Positions 1-8,236 of a stretch of 43,659 bases of DNA are shown here, one piece after another. A model generated the notes under the pieces. The model did no database searches and was not told the origin of the DNA. It was given only the letters and a program-made list of their open reading frames with translations. The stretch covers positions 1 through 43,659 of the forward strand of contig NZ_JYJG01000194.1 in assembly GCF_000955955.1 (NCBI RefSeq), in the 5' to 3' direction. The DNA comes from Lentzea aerocolonigenes (GTDB lineage Bacteria > Actinomycetota > Actinomycetes > Mycobacteriales > Pseudonocardiaceae). A program made the position numbers and the translations under genes. Numbering within the stretch: position 1 is the stretch's first letter; each line of letters begins with the position of its first letter.

Positions 1-24
1 GTCGGACCCTCTGAGTACGTTGAA

Positions 25-59
25 ACGCAGGGGTTCCCAGCACGGGGGTACCCCTGCGT
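25..59 (-). terminator. Hairpin downstream of the LtrA-family gene
   Basis: Perfect 10-bp inverted repeat: ACGCAGGGGT at 25-34 and its complement at 50-59, with a 15-nt loop. It lies 12 bases beyond the stop codon of the minus-strand gene that ends at 71. Only a short T-rich tract follows on the minus strand, so it is a probable but not classical Rho-independent terminator. Confidence 0.55.
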
Positions 60-70
60 CAGCGTGCACG

Positions 71-1210
71 TCAGGCCTGTCGCTTGGCCTCGACCGCCAG
101 CAAGGCACCGAAGACGGCGACGAGCGCGGCGACCTGGGCGATGGCGAGCCACAACCCGACCGGCACCGTCACCAGCGCGGCGACCGCGGCGATGATCCGC
201 CACTTGTTGCTGCCGATCCGCAGCCGGTAGCGGAAGTAGATCTCGCCGACGAGGAAGATCGCCGCGCCGCCACCGAGCGCGAGCGCGCCGCTGAGGTGGA
301 GGTGCTCGGTGGCGTGCCCGATCGTCTTCTTCACGCCGACCGCCACGACCACGATGCCCAGCAGGATCGGCGCGTGGGCCCAGCCGAAGGCCGAGAGTGC
401 CGCGCTGGCCCGGTCGGACGGCGTCATGGCCGCCAGGTTGTGCTCGGCACGCAGGTCCTGTTCGCGGCCGAAGTAGCACCACCACAGCTGGTAGACGAGC
501 GCGAGGCCCAGCAACGCGGCCACGACCAGTTGCAGGTTCAGCGGCAGTCCCGTCGCGCCGATGCCGATCGCGATGATCGACTCGCCGAGCGCCACGATGA
601 CCACCAGGCCGTGCCGCTCCACGAAGTGCGCCGACCGGATGCGGAACTCGCCGTGCCGTCGGTTCACGTACGGCGACACGATCATGACCACCACGGCCGC
701 CGTCCACGCCGCCGCGCGCCACGTGCTCGGCAGGAAGCCGCCGACGAACACCAGACCGGCCGACCCGAGGTTGAACGGTGCCAGCCGCGCCATCGCCGCC
801 GCCGAACCCGGGCCGCCGGACGCGATGAACAGGCCGGAGTGCACCAGGTTCACGATCAGGTAGCCGATGCCGAACGCGACCCCGGCGGCGCCGAACGCGT
901 TGGGGATGGCCAGCGCGATGACCAGGAAGCCGCCCATGCCCGCCATGAGCAGCAACCGTCGCATGGTGGTGGTCGGCGGCACGGCGTTCGTGAGCCAGAC
1001 GTACCCGAAGTACATCCACAGGATCACGAACAGCATGATCACGACCTGCGCGAACCCGAGCGGCGACGTGTCGTCGGCCAGCTTGCTCGTCAGCTGCGTG
1101 ATCGTGAAGACGAAGACCAGGTCGAAGAACAGCTCCAGCGTCGAGACCCGGTACTCGGTCCCCTCGGGCGCTTCGGGCGCCTCGTGCGTTTCGGCGGACA
1201 CGCGCGACAT
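71..1210 (-). CDS. Low temperature requirement protein A (LtrA) family membrane protein
   Basis: Encodes a 379-residue polytopic membrane protein. The N-terminal stretch has the family signature TLELFFDLVFVFTITQLT at about residues 24-41, followed by the short motif WMYFGYVWLTNAV and a chain of about ten to twelve hydrophobic segments to the C-terminus. A conserved HGLVVIVALGESIIAIG motif (about residues 200-216) is also typical of LtrA proteins. The family was named from a Listeria mutant defective in growth at low temperature; its biochemical role is not established. It is the last gene of a minus-strand run, 76 bases after the hypothetical gene ending at 1287, and is followed by a hairpin. 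The ATG at 1210 gives the family's usual N-terminus. Family assignment is confident; function is not. Confidence 0.9.
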   Translation of the reverse strand: MSRVSAETHEAPEAPEGTEYRVSTLELFFDLVFVFTITQLTSKLADDTSPLGFAQVVIMLFVILWMYFGYVWLTNAVPPTTTMRRLLLMAGMGGFLVIALAIPNAFGAAGVAFGIGYLIVNLVHSGLFIASGGPGSAAAMARLAPFNLGSAGLVFVGGFLPSTWRAAAWTAAVVVMIVSPYVNRRHGEFRIRSAHFVERHGLVVIVALGESIIAIGIGATGLPLNLQLVVAALLGLALVYQLWWCYFGREQDLRAEHNLAAMTPSDRASAALSAFGWAHAPILLGIVVVAVGVKKTIGHATEHLHLSGALALGGGAAIFLVGEIYFRYRLRIGSNKWRIIAAVAALVTVPVGLWLAIAQVAALVAVFGALLAVEAKRQA

Positions 1211-1286
1211 CGTGCCACGCGCATCCGCTTGTGGCGCCCCGAATTCTCCAACCGCGAACCTGGACCTAACTCCAGGTCAGCCCAGT

Positions 1287-1916
1287 TCAGACGAGCAGTG
1301 GCAGCATCGAGTGCCGGCGCCGCACCACCGCGCCGTACTTGGCGTCGATCCGCAGCCACGAGTCGGTCGCGGTCACCCGCACCTCGCCGTCCTCGCCGAG
1401 GAAACCCATGCCCGACAACGCGAACAGGCACCGCAGCGGGATCTTCACGTCCAACCCGGACCCGCTGACCGTGAGCACGGTCTGGTCGAGCAACGAGGCG
1501 GGCGGAGTGCCTTGCGGGCCGGTGTTCTCCCGCGCCACCGCGACACCTTCGTCGGCGAGCTTCGAGATGACCTCGACGGGCAGCCGGTCGACCATGAGCC
1601 AGCCCTCGAACGGCGGCAGGGCCGAGCGCCACATCAGGTCCTTGGCCGGGCCGGGGTCGATGCGTTCGTCGCGCATCACCGCGAGCCCCGTCAGCAGCTC
1701 CGAGCCCGACACCGTGACGTCGGCCGGATTCGCCTGTCCCGCAACGGTTCGCGTCGCGAGCGTGTCGAACGGCGTGGCCACCCACGCGTCCAGCAGCTCG
1801 GAGTTGCGGTTGCGCAGCCGCACCACGGACTGCGCCTCCAGCCGCACCGCACGCGCGGCGAAAGCGCCGAGGTCGTCTCTCTCGGCCGCGTCGGCCAGCA
1901 CCAGCTCAGGCACCAT
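1287..1916 (-). CDS. Conserved actinobacterial hypothetical protein (Rv2474c-like position)
   Basis: Encodes 209 residues with no catalytic motif or membrane segment that I recognise. The sequence is a mixed alpha/beta protein; the C-terminal half holds short strand-like segments (VRVTATDSWLRIDAKYGAVV). Its ATG at 1914-1916 lies inside the 3' end of the thioesterase gene (11-nt overlap), so the two are translationally coupled. The order gdh - thioesterase - this protein is that of M. tuberculosis Rv2476c-Rv2475c-Rv2474c from memory, and the length agrees with Rv2474c (about 217 residues). That synteny suggests a conserved partner of the thioesterase, but no function can be assigned from sequence. 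Confidence 0.85.
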   Translation of the reverse strand: MVPELVLADAAERDDLGAFAARAVRLEAQSVVRLRNRNSELLDAWVATPFDTLATRTVAGQANPADVTVSGSELLTGLAVMRDERIDPGPAKDLMWRSALPPFEGWLMVDRLPVEVISKLADEGVAVARENTGPQGTPPASLLDQTVLTVSGSGLDVKIPLRCLFALSGMGFLGEDGEVRVTATDSWLRIDAKYGAVVRRRHSMLPLLV

Positions 1917-2337
1917 TACCCCCTGCTCGCCACCCGGCGAGGAAATCGCGCTCGGCGTCGGTCAGACGACGTGGCCGCGCGGTCGTCACGTTGTAGGGCA
2001 CCATGAGCGTCTCCGCCCTGGTGACCACTGGGCTGTCCGCCTCCCGGCTGCCGCGCACCACGTAGTCGAGCGTGAACGACGCGGACTTGAGCTCCCGCAC
2101 CGACATCTCGACCACGATGTCCTCACCGGTGAACACGATCGGCGCGAGGTAATCGACGAAGAGCTTCGCCACGACCATCCCCTCGGCCATCTCCTTCACC
2201 CCGTGGCGGGCGGCCTCGGTGAACAGCAGCTCGATCCGGGCCTCTTCCAGCAACGTCACCGTGTTCGCGTGGTTGACGTGACCGAACGCATCCATGTCCG
2301 ACCATCGCGGCCGCACACCAGTGACGAAGACACCCAT
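1906..2337 (-). CDS. Acyl-CoA thioesterase, hotdog fold (4HBT family)
   Basis: Encodes 143 residues, the normal size for a single-hotdog thioesterase. The motif RWSDMDAFGHVNHANTVTLLEEAR at about residues 10-33 (given here as its two parts RWSDMDAFGHVNH and the following helix) carries the Asp and the GHVNH turn of the 4-hydroxybenzoyl-CoA thioesterase/YbgC group, in which the Asp is the catalytic residue. It is expected to hydrolyse acyl-CoA thioesters in the cytosol; the substrate is unknown. It sits downstream of NAD-gdh as in mycobacteria (Rv2475c) and overlaps the next gene. On the minus strand a TAGGGT -10-like box lies about six bases before the ATG, so the mRNA may be leaderless. Confidence 0.9.
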   Translation of the reverse strand: MGVFVTGVRPRWSDMDAFGHVNHANTVTLLEEARIELLFTEAARHGVKEMAEGMVVAKLFVDYLAPIVFTGEDIVVEMSVRELKSASFTLDYVVRGSREADSPVVTRAETLMVPYNVTTARPRRLTDAERDFLAGWRAGGNGA

Positions 2338-2820
2338 GCAGGGACCCTACCGCCCGGGAACCTTCACAGGATCTCCACTCCAGCCGATTGAAAGTCGATA
2401 GCCAGCCCTCACCAATCGCGCTGCGTCACACGCACTGCTGATCTTCCCGCAGGCTGTCTGCTACCGCGTTCTTCAGCAGGCTGTTCGCACCGATCGCGGT
2501 GATCCCCGCCGTCGCGGCAGACGAGGTCGCGTTCTTCCCGCCCCGCGAGTCCGTGCCTGTGCCGGTCGGGTGTCCTCGATCGTCTTCGTCGCGTGCTGTC
2601 AGGTTCTGATCGTGGCGTGGTGAGGAGTGCTGCACCGGCGGGGCCGGGCACCGTGTTCGAGCCCCGCATGCTTGGGCGGACGAGTCACGATCGGTACCGT
2701 CCTGCCACGGTCGAGGTGCTCGGCTCCGGCTGCTCACCGTGCTGCACACGCTCCCCCCGCGCGCTTCCTCATGGCGCAACGATCGAACGGCGATTTCGGT
2801 TCCCGGCGCCGCCAAAATCC

Positions 2821-2910
2821 TGTGGACAACTCGCGGCTACATCGGCCGCGTACCTCCTGACCTGCGAAACGCTACCGGAAAAACGCCAGGGGGCCGTGGA
2901 GTTGTCCACA
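2821..2910. promoter_or_regulatory. Pair of perfect actinomycete-type DnaA boxes
   Basis: TGTGGACAA occurs at 2821-2829 and its complement TTGTCCACA at 2902-2910; both match the Streptomyces DnaA box consensus TTGTCCACA exactly. They are inverted and extend to a 12-bp inverted repeat (2821-2832 with 2899-2910). The second box is also the apical part of the gdh terminator stem. Binding by DnaA is an inference from the motif. Confidence 0.45.
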
Positions 2911-2920
2911 GCCCCCTGGC
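2885..2920 (-). terminator. Rho-independent terminator of NAD-gdh
   Basis: Long hairpin: GCCAGGGGGC (2885-2894) pairs with 2911-2920, then one mismatch, then GTGGA (2896-2900) pairs with 2905-2909 around a GTTG loop. On the minus strand it is followed at once by a run of five T (2879-2883). It starts 17 bases after the gdh stop, giving a textbook intrinsic terminator. Confidence 0.9.
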
Positions 2921-2936
2921 TTTCGGCTGATGCTTA

Positions 2937-5900
2937 CTACCTGACCATGCTCCGCACCTGACGGGCGGCGACGGAAAGGGTCGCCAGGTCCAGCTGGTGG
3001 ACCCGGTTGATCTCGTCCAGCGCACCGCGCGAGCGAGCCAGGCGGGAGGCGTTGGCCTGCTCCCACTTGGTGATCTTCTCGCTCGCCGTGTCGCCCTCGT
3101 CGCTCGCCCTCATCACGTCGATCGTGATGGCCCGCAACGACGAGTAGAAGTCGTCGCGCAGAGCCAGGCGGGCCAGGGCGTGCCAGCGGTTGCCACGCTC
3201 CAGGCTCGTCACCGAGTCCAGCATGTGGTCGATGTCGAGGTGGTCGGACAGCGCGAAGTACAGCTCGGCGCTCTCCCGGTGCGAACGCTCCGGGCCCATA
3301 CCGCCGGCCGGGCCGAACTCGCGTTCGGCCAGCTCGGCGATCTCGGTGACGTCGAGCAGTCCGTACATGTAGAGCAACGCGGCGACCTTGCGGGCGAGCT
3401 CCGCCGGGACGCCCTGCTCGACGAACTTGTCCGCCTTGCCGGCGACCACGTCGAGCTCCTTGCCCTGCAACAGCTCGAAGGCGAACGGGCTGAGCTCCTC
3501 GACCACGCTGCGGAATCGGTTGATCGTCGAACCCACCGCCAGCGGCTGCGGGCGGTTCGACAACAGCCAGCGGGACGCGCGGTCGAGCAGCCGGCGGGTC
3601 TCCAGCACCAGGTTGTCCTGGACCGCCGTCGACACCACGTTGTCCAGCGCCTCGATCTCCCGCCAGATCGCCGGCAGGTCGAAGACCTCGGTCACCACGG
3701 CGTACGCGCGCACCGCGTCGGTCGCCGAGGCACTCATCTCCTCGGCCAGGCGGAAGGCGTAGGACACGCCACCGCCGTCGACGACCTCGTTCACCACGAC
3801 CGTCGTGATGATCTGCTTCGCCAGCGGGTGGTTCGGGATCGCGGTGCCGAAACGTTCGCGCAGCAGCGTCGGGAAGTAGTCCGGCAGCTTGTTCTTGAAC
3901 GTGTCGATCGTCGGGATGTCGCTGGAGAGCAGCTCTTCCTTCAGCGTGAGCTTGGTGAAGGCGAGCAACGTGGCGAGCTCCGGCGAGGTGAGGCCCTCGC
4001 CGTTCTTCTCCAGCGTCTTGAACTCCGCGGCGCTCGGCAGCGCCTCCAGCTTGCGGTTGAGCGCACCGCGGGCTTCGAGGTCGGCCGTGAGACGCGCGTG
4101 CACCGACAGCATCGGGCCGGCGTGCGCCCGGCTGACGCCGAGGACGTTGTTCTGCGAGTAGTTGTCGGCCAGCACGAGCTCGCCGACCTCGTCGGTCATC
4201 TCGGCGAGGACCTCGTTGCGCTGCTGCTGTTCCACCGAGCCCTCCCGGACCAGGTGGTCCAGCAGGATCTTGATGTTGACCTCGTGGTCGGAGCAGTCGA
4301 CGCCGGCGGAGTTGTCGAGCGCGTCGGTGTTGACCTTGCCGCCGTTGCGCGCGAACTCGATGCGGCCGCGCTGGGTCAGGCCCAGGTTGCCGCCCTCGCC
4401 GACGACCTTGACGCGCAACTCGTTGCCGTCGACGCGGATCGAGTCGTTGGCCTTGTCGCCGACGTCGGCGTGAGACTCGGTCGACGCCTTGACGTACGTG
4501 CCGATGCCGCCGTTCCACAGCAGGTCGACCGGCGCGAGCAGGATCGCCTTCTTCAGCTCCGGCGGGGACAGCTTCTCGACGCCCTCCGGCAGCCCGAGCG
4601 CGACACGGGCCTGCTCGGACAGCGGAATCGACTTGGCGGACAACGGGAAGATGCCGCCGCCCTCGCTGATCAGCGAGCGGTCGTAGTCGTCCCACGACGA
4701 GCGCGGCACGTTGAACAGCCGCACCCGCTCGGCGAACGAGGTGTCCGCGACCGGGTTCGGGTCGATGAAGATGTGCCGGTGGTCGAACGCGGCCACGAGC
4801 CGGATGTGCTCGGACAGCATCATGCCGTTGCCGAACACGTCACCGGACATGTCGCCGATGCCGACGACGGTGAACTCCTCGGTCTGCGTGTCCACGCCGA
4901 GCTCGCGGAACGAGCGCTTCACGCTCTCCCACGCGCCCTTGGCCGTGATGCCCATGGCCTTGTGGTCGTAGCCGATCGAGCCACCGGAGGCGAACGCGTC
5001 GCCCAGCCAGAAGCCGTAGCTCTGCGACACACCGTTTGCGATGTCCGAGAACGTCGCGGTGCCCTTGTCCGCGGCCACGACCAGGTACGTGTCGTCGGCG
5101 TCGTAGCGCACGACCTGCGGCGCGGGCACGACCTCGTTGTTGATCAGGTTGTCGGTGAGGTCGAGCAGGCCGGAGATGAACATCTTGTAGCAGGCGATGC
5201 CCTCGGACATGAAGTTCTCGCGGTCGATGCCGGGGTCACCGGTCGCCGGGATCGGGCGCTTGACGACGAAGCCGCCCTTGGCGCCGACGGGCACGATCAC
5301 CGCGTTCTTCACGGCCTGCGCCTTGACCAGGCCGAGGATCTCCGTGCGGAAGTCCTCGCGGCGGTCGGACCAGCGCAGACCACCACGCGCGACGGAACCG
5401 AAGCGCAGGTGCACGCCCTCGACGCGCGGCGAGTACACGAAGATCTCGAACTTCGGCCGCGGCGCCGGCAGGTCCGGGATCGCCTGCGGGTCGAGCTTGA
5501 CCGACAGGTACGGCCGGGCGTTGCCGTCGGCGTCGCGGAAGAAGTAGTTCGTCCGCAGCGTGGCGTTGATCAGCGTGAGCAGGCTGCGCAGGATGCGGTC
5601 CGCGTCGAGGCTCGTCACGTCGTCGATCAGCTTGCCGGTCTCGACGACCATCGTCTCGGTGCGGTCCGCGCGCGTGGCGTCGTCGAGCCGCGGGTCGAAC
5701 CGGGACTCGAACAACGCGACCAGCGCGATCGCCACGCTCGTGTGACCGAGCACCGCGTCCTCGATGTAGTCCTGCGAGTACGGCGTGCCCGCCTGCCGCA
5801 GGTACTTCGCGTACGCGCGCAGCATCGCGGCCTGCTGCCAGGTGAGCCCGGCCTGCAGCACCAGCGAGTTGAACCTGTCGACCTCGGCCTCGCCACGCCA

Positions 5901-7880
5901 GACGGCGGCGAACGCGTCCTGGAACCGCACGCGCACGTTGTCGAGGTCGGACTCCGACAGCTGCTCGAGCGCCTTCTGGTCGATGCGCAGGCCGAAGTCG
6001 TAGATCCAGCACTGCACGCCGTCTTCGCGGGTGATCTCGTACGGCCGCTCGTCGACCACGATCACGCCCATGCGCTGCAGCATCGGCAGCACGTCGGACA
6101 GCGTGATGCCGTCGCCGGTCACGAACAGCTTGAAGCGCCGCTCCCCCGGCTCGGCGTCCTCCGGCACGTAGAACACCATGTCGAGGTCGCCCTCGGCGAG
6201 CGCCTCGATGCGGCGGAAGTCGCCCAGGCCGACGCTCGCCGGGAAGTCCTCCTTGTAGGCCTCCGGGAAGACCGAGGCGAACCGCTGGCCCTGCTCGGTG
6301 GCCGACTCGGCCCCCAGGACACCGCTGTCGCCCAGCACGGCCTCGACCATGCGGTCGTCCCAGCTGCGGACGGCCTCGGCGAGCTTCTGCTGGATCGCGT
6401 TGGTGTCCGGCTCCAGCGTGCGCGCCGGGTCCGTGTGCACCATGAAGTGCACGCGGGCCAGCGCCGACTCGCCGATGCGCGCGCTGTACTCGAGGTTCAG
6501 ACCGCCGAGCTCGGCGAGCAGCACCTCCTGCATCGCGAGGCGGCTCGTCGTCGTGTAGCGGTCGCGCGGCAGGTAGACCAGGCACGAGAAGAAGCGGCCG
6601 AACGGGTCTCGGCGCAGGAACAGCCGCAGCCGGCGCCGTTCCGCGAGGGCGATGACACCGGTCGTGGTCTGGTACAGCGTGTCGGCGTCGACCGAGAACA
6701 GCTCGGTGCGCGGGTAGTTCTGGATCACCTCGAGCATCCGCTGCCCCGAGTAGGACTGCAGCGGGAAGCCGGCGCGGTGGATCACGTCGCGCACGCGGCG
6801 CTCGATCACCGGGATGTCGAGCACGTCCTCGTGCAGCGCCGTCGTGCTGAAGATGCCCAGGAACCGGTGCTCGCCGGAGACGTTGCCCTCGGCGTCGAAC
6901 GTCTTCACGCCCACGTAGTAGGGGTAGACGCTGCGGTGCACGCTGCTCTGCGCGCTCGCCTGGGTCAGCACGAGCAGCTCCGGGCTGAGCGCCTGCGCGC
7001 CGTTGTCCGGCCCCGCGGTCAGGCTGCGCGCCGCGAGGCTGTCCTGCCTGAGCACGCCGAGACCACTCGCGAGCACGGCCCGCAGCGCCGGTTCGCCGTC
7101 CTCCTGGACCAGCTCGTACTGCCGGTAGCCCATGAACGTGAAGTGCCCGTCCGCGAGCCACTTGAGGAGCTTCGCGGCGTCCGTGGTGGCCTCGGACGAG
7201 TCCTTCTCGAGCTCGTCGGCGAGCTGCGTCGCCGTGGTGACCATGCGGTCGGTGTCCTCGACGACCTCGCGGACGTCGGTCAGCACCGTCAGCAGCCGGG
7301 TCTCCAGCTCACGCGCCCGATCGGCGTCCGTGATCAGGTCGACCTCGATGTTCATCCACGACTCCGCCAGCGCGTCGCCGGGCGGGTCGGCCGGGTCGGC
7401 CGTGGGCAGCACCTCGGTGCGCTCACCCGTCACCGGGTCGCGGCGCACGACGACGATGGGGTGCACAACGCGCTGCACCTGCACACCACCGCGCGTGAGC
7501 TCGGACGCGACCGAGTCCACGAGGTACGGCATGTCGTCCGTGACCACTTGGACCACGGTGACCGGACACTGCCAGCCATCGGTCCCGCGTGTCGGGTTCA
7601 GGATGCGCACCGCGGCGCGTCCGGGAACGCGGCTCTCGGCGAGCTGGTAGTTCGACCGCACCGCTCCGACCAGGTCCACCGGGTCGTCGTCGTTGACTTC
7701 CTCGGCGGGCACGTGCCGGTAGAAGAGGCGGATCAGATCAGCGAGTTCGGGGGCATTGGCGGCGGCCCGTTCGATCAGCTCGTCACGGACCTGCTCAGGA
7801 CTGGCCGGTCGACTTCCACCGTCCGCGGTCGGGGCCGCGGAGGCGTCGTCGGTACGGGTCGGGGCTCCAGTCGAGGTCAT
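2937..7880 (-). CDS. gdh: NAD-specific glutamate dehydrogenase, large (about 180 kDa) type
   Basis: Encodes 1647 residues, the size of the L_180 class of NAD-dependent glutamate dehydrogenases found in Streptomyces clavuligerus and mycobacteria (Rv2476c). It oxidises L-glutamate to 2-oxoglutarate and ammonium with reduction of NAD+, linking nitrogen and carbon metabolism in the cytosol. The N-terminal half (about residues 1-700) is the long regulatory part of the family. The catalytic domain begins near residue 820 with RFGSVARGGLRWSDRREDFR and continues to PVGAKGGFVVKR (around residues 855-870), which carries the catalytic lysine. A glycine-rich GEGGNLGLTQRGRIEFA near residue 1165 belongs to the NAD-binding part. 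In mycobacteria the enzyme is inhibited by the FHA protein GarA; no such gene is in this window. It is transcribed after ettA and the TPR protein and ends at a strong terminator. Confidence 0.97.
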   Translation of the reverse strand: MTSTGAPTRTDDASAAPTADGGSRPASPEQVRDELIERAAANAPELADLIRLFYRHVPAEEVNDDDPVDLVGAVRSNYQLAESRVPGRAAVRILNPTRGTDGWQCPVTVVQVVTDDMPYLVDSVASELTRGGVQVQRVVHPIVVVRRDPVTGERTEVLPTADPADPPGDALAESWMNIEVDLITDADRARELETRLLTVLTDVREVVEDTDRMVTTATQLADELEKDSSEATTDAAKLLKWLADGHFTFMGYRQYELVQEDGEPALRAVLASGLGVLRQDSLAARSLTAGPDNGAQALSPELLVLTQASAQSSVHRSVYPYYVGVKTFDAEGNVSGEHRFLGIFSTTALHEDVLDIPVIERRVRDVIHRAGFPLQSYSGQRMLEVIQNYPRTELFSVDADTLYQTTTGVIALAERRRLRLFLRRDPFGRFFSCLVYLPRDRYTTTSRLAMQEVLLAELGGLNLEYSARIGESALARVHFMVHTDPARTLEPDTNAIQQKLAEAVRSWDDRMVEAVLGDSGVLGAESATEQGQRFASVFPEAYKEDFPASVGLGDFRRIEALAEGDLDMVFYVPEDAEPGERRFKLFVTGDGITLSDVLPMLQRMGVIVVDERPYEITREDGVQCWIYDFGLRIDQKALEQLSESDLDNVRVRFQDAFAAVWRGEAEVDRFNSLVLQAGLTWQQAAMLRAYAKYLRQAGTPYSQDYIEDAVLGHTSVAIALVALFESRFDPRLDDATRADRTETMVVETGKLIDDVTSLDADRILRSLLTLINATLRTNYFFRDADGNARPYLSVKLDPQAIPDLPAPRPKFEIFVYSPRVEGVHLRFGSVARGGLRWSDRREDFRTEILGLVKAQAVKNAVIVPVGAKGGFVVKRPIPATGDPGIDRENFMSEGIACYKMFISGLLDLTDNLINNEVVPAPQVVRYDADDTYLVVAADKGTATFSDIANGVSQSYGFWLGDAFASGGSIGYDHKAMGITAKGAWESVKRSFRELGVDTQTEEFTVVGIGDMSGDVFGNGMMLSEHIRLVAAFDHRHIFIDPNPVADTSFAERVRLFNVPRSSWDDYDRSLISEGGGIFPLSAKSIPLSEQARVALGLPEGVEKLSPPELKKAILLAPVDLLWNGGIGTYVKASTESHADVGDKANDSIRVDGNELRVKVVGEGGNLGLTQRGRIEFARNGGKVNTDALDNSAGVDCSDHEVNIKILLDHLVREGSVEQQQRNEVLAEMTDEVGELVLADNYSQNNVLGVSRAHAGPMLSVHARLTADLEARGALNRKLEALPSAAEFKTLEKNGEGLTSPELATLLAFTKLTLKEELLSSDIPTIDTFKNKLPDYFPTLLRERFGTAIPNHPLAKQIITTVVVNEVVDGGGVSYAFRLAEEMSASATDAVRAYAVVTEVFDLPAIWREIEALDNVVSTAVQDNLVLETRRLLDRASRWLLSNRPQPLAVGSTINRFRSVVEELSPFAFELLQGKELDVVAGKADKFVEQGVPAELARKVAALLYMYGLLDVTEIAELAEREFGPAGGMGPERSHRESAELYFALSDHLDIDHMLDSVTSLERGNRWHALARLALRDDFYSSLRAITIDVMRASDEGDTASEKITKWEQANASRLARSRGALDEINRVHQLDLATLSVAARQVRSMVR

Positions 7881-8236
7881 CTTCAGGCGACTCCACGCTA
7901 TCCGGCACCTCTGTGTGCCGGGTCCGCCTCCACCCTAGATGGGGTGGCGGCCGTCACCGGCAACGGGAGGGGCACTGACGGACCACTGAATCGTGGGCTG
8001 AATCGAGTCACATAATCAGTGGCTCCAACGCATTTCGCATGATGGACGCTCAAGCCCACCACCAGTTCCGCCGCCCGGCCCGACCCGGCGACCACTCTTG
8101 CGCAGGACACCGGCCCGACCCGCCTCACCGCCCACCTCGGCGTGGCGGGCGGGTCGGCGGCACGAGCGGCTTGGGCAAGGCTTGAGGTGTGGCGCTGACC
8201 ACCACGGCGCGCCGAGTGGCCTGGTCCGAGCCCGGC
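7881..8236. other. 356-bp interval between the TPR/FG-repeat gene and gdh
   Basis: No gene is supported here. On the minus strand the interval carries the end of the upstream transcript, a G/C hairpin at 8115-8157, and presumably the gdh promoter. I could not identify a clear -35/-10 pair. Confidence 0.5.
8115..8157 (-). terminator. Hairpin downstream of the TPR/FG-repeat gene
   Basis: CCGACCCGCC at 8115-8124 pairs with GGCGGGTCGG at 8148-8157 (10 bp), and the 23-nt loop contains a further short CCGCC/GGCGG stem. It lies about 80 bases beyond the stop of the minus-strand gene ending at 8237. No T-run follows, so termination is only a suggestion. Confidence 0.4.

Larger units (their letters stand above)
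2338..2936. other. 600-bp gene-free interval with gdh terminator and two DnaA-box matches
   Basis: No convincing gene is present between the thioesterase and NAD-gdh. Short open frames exist on both strands but lack family motifs, good starts or codon bias. The interval holds the gdh terminator at 2885-2920 and two exact matches to the Streptomyces-type DnaA box at 2821-2829 and 2902-2910 (opposite orientations). Confidence 0.6.

Noticed and set aside
2426..2815. A 129-codon minus-strand frame between the thioesterase and gdh
   Set aside because: No recognised family, no ribosome site and low-complexity residues; possibly decayed sequence, not enough to call a gene.
2997..8015. A 1672-codon open frame opposite to NAD-gdh
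   Set aside because: Antisense shadow of the high-GC third-position bias of gdh. The product is Arg/Val/Gln-rich without domains, and the minus-strand frame has clear family motifs.
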